A DNA stretch of 64,000 nucleotides from Alentia gelatinosa (taxonomy: Eukaryota > Annelida > Polychaeta > Phyllodocida > Polynoidae). Below are positions 58,881 through 64,000 of the stretch, piece after piece. How positions within the stretch are numbered: position 1 is the stretch's first letter; every line of letters begins with the position of its first letter. Location of the stretch: contig OX465581.1 in NCBI GenBank assembly GCA_950022655.1, positions 31,467,300 through 31,531,299 of the forward strand. The letters are read 5' to 3'. Under the pieces are notes generated by a model. That model worked only from the letters and a program-made list of their open reading frames with translations, had not been told where the DNA came from and ran no database searches. The position numbers and the translations under genes are program-made.

Positions 58881-61800
58881 AATACTCAAATGTCCTCTAC
58901 ACTGCTTTTTCCCAAAGTTGCCTCACCACTCGAGCTATAAGATAACTCCGTGGATGTTAGCATCTTGGCACATTTATCTTTTACTCGCATATATTGTATA
59001 CGGGGATAGATACAAGTACAGTTTGTTGTGTCTTTGGAGCTTCCTTCGACGCCATGGAGACGCTCAGTGCGTACCGATACTGAAAAGATATCTATCATAA
59101 TGACTTATACTATGACTTATTTCTGGCAAAAGACGAAGTACAAATGTATACCCCTTAATTCTCCGAGTATGCTTTTACATATATACGTGTGCGGGCGTCA
59201 GTACCCTTGTCTGTGACAAAAGAACCGGTAGGAATCACATAAAACATCATGGCACAGTTATTACACACAGTTGCTAATATCTCTGTTAGAAGTTGTACCA
59301 GTGTCCATTGCTCTTGTGAATACCATTCCTTTCAACATTGATAGCTATCCTGATTCATAGAGATAATTCAAGATAGAAACAATCTAAGATATAAATAGCA
59401 GGCATTTTGTAGGTAGGATGGCTGTGGCTAGGTACAGTAGTTTGGGAAATGAAATATCTTTATGATATGCTATTGTTGTCCTGCATTTTGCGCTGTTAGA
59501 TTCAACCCTGTAATCGATGTGGCTCACGATATGACCCTAGAAACATATGAAAATCATCTGCTAAATTAAGATGATCACGTCGAGAATGCTAATCTCTGTC
59601 TCGAACTAAGGAAATGTGAATCTGCTGTTTCGTGCGATTTCTGCCACATGTGTGTACATGCAGGCGCCACGGTTACAGCACATAATGTATCATTCATAAC
59701 GCATTGAGGTGTATACACAACGTTGCTCACTCACCTAATATCACGTTATCTGACCACTAAAGAGCAGAATAGCTTGCAAGCATTCCATACCTGACGACGA
59801 TCATTGATCAGAGACCTTTTCCAACCCCCTCCTCCCTGTCATCTCTGAAGCTGTGTTTATGGCCTCCATTGCAGGTTGTAGGGAGCACACTGCACCCACT
59901 CGCCAAGGCCATTCAGATGATTTATCATAAATGCAATCAACTGATCTCTGCTCATTAATACATGTACGTGTATTACCGTTCAGGGCGCCTAGCGGTAGCC
60001 TACATTGTTTAATTAAGGCCGTCACTCGGTCTAGTCTCACACCTTTGTGATAGACCACTATCTTACCTAGAGTGTGAACGTTGGATCTGATACCTGTTGT
60101 TTTTAAAAGATATAAATGTGAGTAAAGTCAAGAGGTCTAGACTAGCTAAGTGCAGACCTTAAGAGTAAGGGAGTATGAACTCGAACACAGATGTACAAGG
60201 TTCTACCATGAGTCAAGAACTTAACTGACTTTGATGACAAACTCCCCAGCTTATTCTCGGGAGCGGAGCCTACGTCACTAAGATACACTGTGTTGCTCGA
60301 TTGTCTCACTCTGCAGTTTATTTTCCCGAAAGCGGTGCAGTGCACTCCCACACGCACAAAGGGTTAAACAACTTTTCACTCCATTGCAACCAATGTTAAA
60401 TTCACTGTACATCTCTGGTAATATCTACGTAAATATCTAACATAGAGAAACCAAACAAAAAATGGCATACAGCTGGAGAACAGAGGAAGAGAGTTTATGG
60501 ATTTCTATTTATCCCTTTGTTATGCAAAGATTGTTTTATTTGGTGTGTTCTCAAGCAAACTGCCGAAATTGCAGATGACAGGCTGCTGTAACTGTCAAAA
60601 CAAAAACTTATTAAAAAGTGCATAAATATTCAAATTCAAACATTGACACTTCTCTCCCACAACGTTTATTCATATCACTTGACAGAAGAACATCAAACAA
60701 CCTCTAACTACGCATATTAACCATGTGCAGTGAGTTCAAACATCGATTTACGTTTGGTCGATCGAGCGATAATAACAGAAAGCTAGGGTGCTCGAAACTG
60801 GCAATACCCTTTGCCCCAAGCGGTCGTGAAAGAAACTAAACGTTCCGCTCCCGAGAATATACAGACAGCAGGTGTCATGTTGCTGCAGGTTAACTTCCAA
60901 GTTCTGTGCTGTGATTGGCTGTTGAACCAAAAGCCATAGAAGATTGACAAGTCTCATTCCAGTCTGTCGTACATGCCAGGAGGGCCACTCATGTCACCAA
61001 GCCCTGCCCCCATGTGAGCAGACTGGGAACTAGAGCAAGTAATAATGAGGGTAAACTTGCCATTCACCACATAGCTGTCATTCAGTCAAGATCAATACAA
61101 GGAGGAGCTGCCACAAAATGGCGACTGGCTTTATGCAGTCATTTTGTTACCAATAGATACCGGTATGGAGAATTTAGATGACTTATCCCTTCCCATATAC
61201 ATGTATACCAATATAATTAGTTATGATGGGGATGTAGACCGGAACTTTACATGCTGTCGTTGTTGAGCACGGGTTTTTTTCTAGTTGATGATATATCCAG
61301 GCCGGTCAATTTCTTGTTTTGCACCCAGGAGAAGTGTTCCAATGTTTTGACATCAAACTGATACTAAGCCTCCATAAAAGAGAGTGCGAAGATATTGCGT
61401 ATTTTTGTGTTAATCCAAACCTTATCTGAGGTATTATTGAAGCAATATGCATGTTTAACCAGCCAAATGAAAGCTTGAATGCAACAAAATACGATACATC
61501 AACTCTCTGAAAATAATCTAAATGGTTATTATTAAAGTACCACGCTTATTCACTCCATCTTCTTGGACATCTTCCTGTATAGAATACAATGTATATAGAT
61601 AGCATTTGTGCCTTCCTGTAGCCAGAATGAGAAATAACTACCATAACTGTAATACCGTGCGTATCATATAGAGAATGATACACGCATTACCCTTCATATA
61701 ATGGTGATATTGTAGATGAGTCCATAGAGTAAAGTGGGTCTAACACAACATGTCGTTTTAATTAGATCCTATTTCATATGAACCCCCGTGTCTGACCCTC

Positions 61801-62314
61801 TGGGGACCTCTCGGTCTCTCCAGTGATGAAATATGCAATGTTCATGAGTGTGTGCATGACCTTTGTCCAAAAAATAGTGTTCTTGTTAACAAAAAAACTT
61901 CATGCATACGTTATTTTACTATGTAAAAACACAATTGTTACCTCTTGATTTGGGTAAGTTCGTTCTTAGCCGATGATCCTAAGTAGAATAATATGATAAT
62001 TGTTCATAGCGCACCGCATTTGGAAAACAAATGATTTCTATTCTACTAATTTGAACAATCATTATAATTAGGGATTGAAAATAGATATGAACAATATCTT
62101 AATTTCGAATGGAACACTAAATATATAGGTGAAGCTAGATTTTGATCAATAGCCATAGATATGAATCAATGCGTACCAGGATTTGTATGATATATAGCAT
62201 ACTCTCTCGGAGAGGGTGATTCTGGTACATGTCTTTAATTCAACTTGGGGAAAAGCGCATTCAACTGTCAGCTAAGGGTTTTTACATGTAGGTCCGGGGT
62301 ATTAAAGAAGAAAC

Positions 62315-62446
62315 CAACAAGTTTTGGTCAGAGTCGTCGTTCTCCACGAGTTTGATGCGGTGTGATATGAACGAGGCGACAGCCGAGTGAATATCATCTA
62401 GCATTCAAACAAGTTGGAGAATTACTTCTTTGATCAAAACGTGTTG
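62315..62446. repeat. Foldback hairpin element, degraded
   Basis: Arms of ~56 bp pair with roughly a quarter mismatches (left starts CAACAAGTTTTGGTCA, right ends TGATCAAAACGTGTTG). The apex at 62372-62387 is CGAGGCGACAGCCGAG. Confidence 0.75.
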
Positions 62447-63750
62447 TTTTCTGTATTTATCTCAACCCTGTACACACTAAAAGAATGGACAACACTCAGG
62501 ATATATAGACCATGGAGAACGGACTGCAATACTTGTAGGGGCATGGAGAACGAGTTCCCAATGTTAAGCCTATGGACATTTATTCCAGGGGTGAGATAAA
62601 TTCACAGACCACGCAAGACCATAACAATGACAACACAAAGACTATCTTTTTAGTCTTTTGTACAAAAAACAGACAGTATACTTCGGTATAATTGTTTGTC
62701 CATATTTCAAGTATAAATGGTTAGAACCATACAGGTCATGTGATCCTGCAGCATTATCCAGATTATTACATTATTCAGACAGTTCCTGATTCAATTAATA
62801 TAATTCTGTATTCAGTGTGAAAAAGTGAGGCCGACAAATAGTTTGTATAACCGGTGTGAGTACATTCCAAATTCCATATAAGCGGAGAGTGGCCTATTTA
62901 TGTACATTTTGGTCCGATATCTCCTTTTTACCGGTTCTAGCTAGCTCTAGCTTGATTACCTTCCAGAATATCGTCAATACAGTTTTACTACCAGTAAACT
63001 CCATTAAAACTGTGGAGATATTTATTAACCAGCCTTCTCCAATTGCAATCCACCTATTCAGTTATTCAGCAGTACTTCAGGAGTAGAATAGGGGTTCGCA
63101 ATTTGCTCTGAACACTGCATGGGTTCCGCAAACTTCTTATCTACAGTCGAATGTGGGCAAGTATACTGGTATCCAAAGGCCCCGCCACACGGAATTTGGT
63201 TGGTTATTTTTGGAGATATTCCTGACATTGTATAAACATAAAACGTTTACATATATTTACATAGATAAATTACATATTTCTACAATGTGTCTCTGACATT
63301 CTAGATAGATTTTGGTTGGTTCTTTTTGGAGAAATTATTGACGTATGAAGAATATCAAATAATCATTTGGATAGAAATAATCCCATTAATATATATGATT
63401 TTTTTCTGCTTCTTGGGTTGGTATGTCCTGCAAAGTTGGTTTATTTACCAAATTTACCATACCAGCAGTTTTGATTATCGGTAATTTCATACAGGCTATA
63501 ATTGACTGATGTTTTTATCGCCACAGTTGTCCTAATTTAGGTAATTTGGGCAGTTGGGTGGGACCACACCTTTCCTCAGGTGTGTCGTTTTGATATCAAT
63601 GGTGGTGGCATGGTCCAAGTGATAGGTCTACATTATTTAAATTATTTATTATGCCTACCTTATCTAGCGTCATTTCAAAAAAAATTATTGAATTAAAAAC
63701 ACATTTCTAAACTTTTTTATTTTATTTTTCGAATCTAAAAAAGAGATAAA
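62447..63750. other. Intergenic, no gene recognised
   Basis: A ~40-bp imperfect direct repeat (TTTGGTTGGTT.TTTTTGGAGA) at about 63196 and 63310 is the only structure seen. Confidence 0.5.
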
Positions 63751-63925
63751 CCCACCAGAGACATACAAATACGTATCATATAATAAATTTACGTTAAAAT
63801 GACAAACGTTCTTTGGACGTAGGTAAACTTTAACATTTCTACGTTCTATCTATGCAAGATTTGCGTAAATTCTATCAAATAAATGCGTAAATTTACGTTG
63901 CTAGAACGTATTTGTGTTTCTTGGG
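63751..63925. mobile_element. MITE, ~175 bp
   Basis: Left end CCCACCAGAGACATACAAAT and right end complementary to CCCAAGAAACACAAATACGT, ~20 bp with a few mismatches. The interior is also partly self-complementary (AAATTTACGTTA... and ...GCGTAAATTTACG). Confidence 0.75.
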
Positions 63926-64000
63926 TTCGGAGCTTACGGCCGCTCGTATCTGAAATCAGTTAATATTGTGTATTTATGGGTCCATCAACGCCCCATCGCT

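Larger units (their letters stand above)
55351..62314. other. Intergenic, no gene recognised
   Basis: Apart from the dispersed repeat, microsatellite and a C15 run near 56011, I see no coding exon or clear element. Translations on both strands show no family motifs. Confidence 0.5.

Overview
The window is eukaryotic nuclear DNA. It is AT-rich, carries spliced genes with long introns and GT-AG junctions, and is loaded with non-autonomous repeats. The two recognisable genes are animal families. Gene structure, frequent TACATGTA-type words, tRNA-derived SINE-like pieces, foldback and MITE-like elements and a decayed LINE suggest a marine invertebrate bilaterian, perhaps a spiralian such as a mollusc, brachiopod or annelid, or an amphioxus-like animal. 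The species cannot be fixed from the sequence alone.

Left third (1-26260, + strand): the 3' twelve coding exons of an SLC6 Na+/Cl- dependent neurotransmitter-transporter-family gene, GABA/taurine/creatine clade. Every junction is GT-AG and every phase joins cleanly, giving 609 codons from the start of TM2 to the stop. The exons with the N-terminus and TM1 lie to the left of the window. The introns hold a tRNA-derived SINE, a 503-bp tandem duplication, AT microsatellites, foldback hairpins and a GC-rich patch next to one exon.

26260-33200: the SLC6 gene faces a convergent, complete three-exon NUDT16-type Nudix hydrolase gene on the - strand (240 aa, all introns phase 0). It has two strong foldback hairpins in or beside its introns.

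34300-39090: a 4.8-kb nest of inverted repeats. Two inverted pairs of a 16-bp minisatellite are combined with three tRNA-like modules and three copies of a transposon-like element. That element has terminal inverted repeats and an internal 21-bp repeat of palindromic units. The two outer ends are mirror images of each other.

39600-43900: more repeats. These are two oppositely oriented blocks of a degenerate ~55-bp repeat, a GC-rich 1.05-kb element with ~20-bp inverted ends, an abutting ~215-bp MITE, and a decayed non-LTR retrotransposon (reverse transcriptase and C-terminal fragments). At 47435-49064 two 735-bp near-identical direct repeats flank a 160-bp spacer.

49065-64000: no recognisable coding exon. 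Three GC-rich islands (about 52370-52700, 53390-53720, 54960-55350) may be regulatory or a 5' untranslated exon of a gene outside the window. A MITE sits at the right edge.

Most unusual observations: (i) at least five foldback hairpins whose arms look unrelated but whose apices resemble one another (CGAGGCG-N-GCCGAG type); (ii) the nested inverted-repeat complex at 34.3-39.1 kb, whose transposon ends carry a CTCF-like core. All homology calls are from reading translated sequence and knowledge of the families; no search was run.
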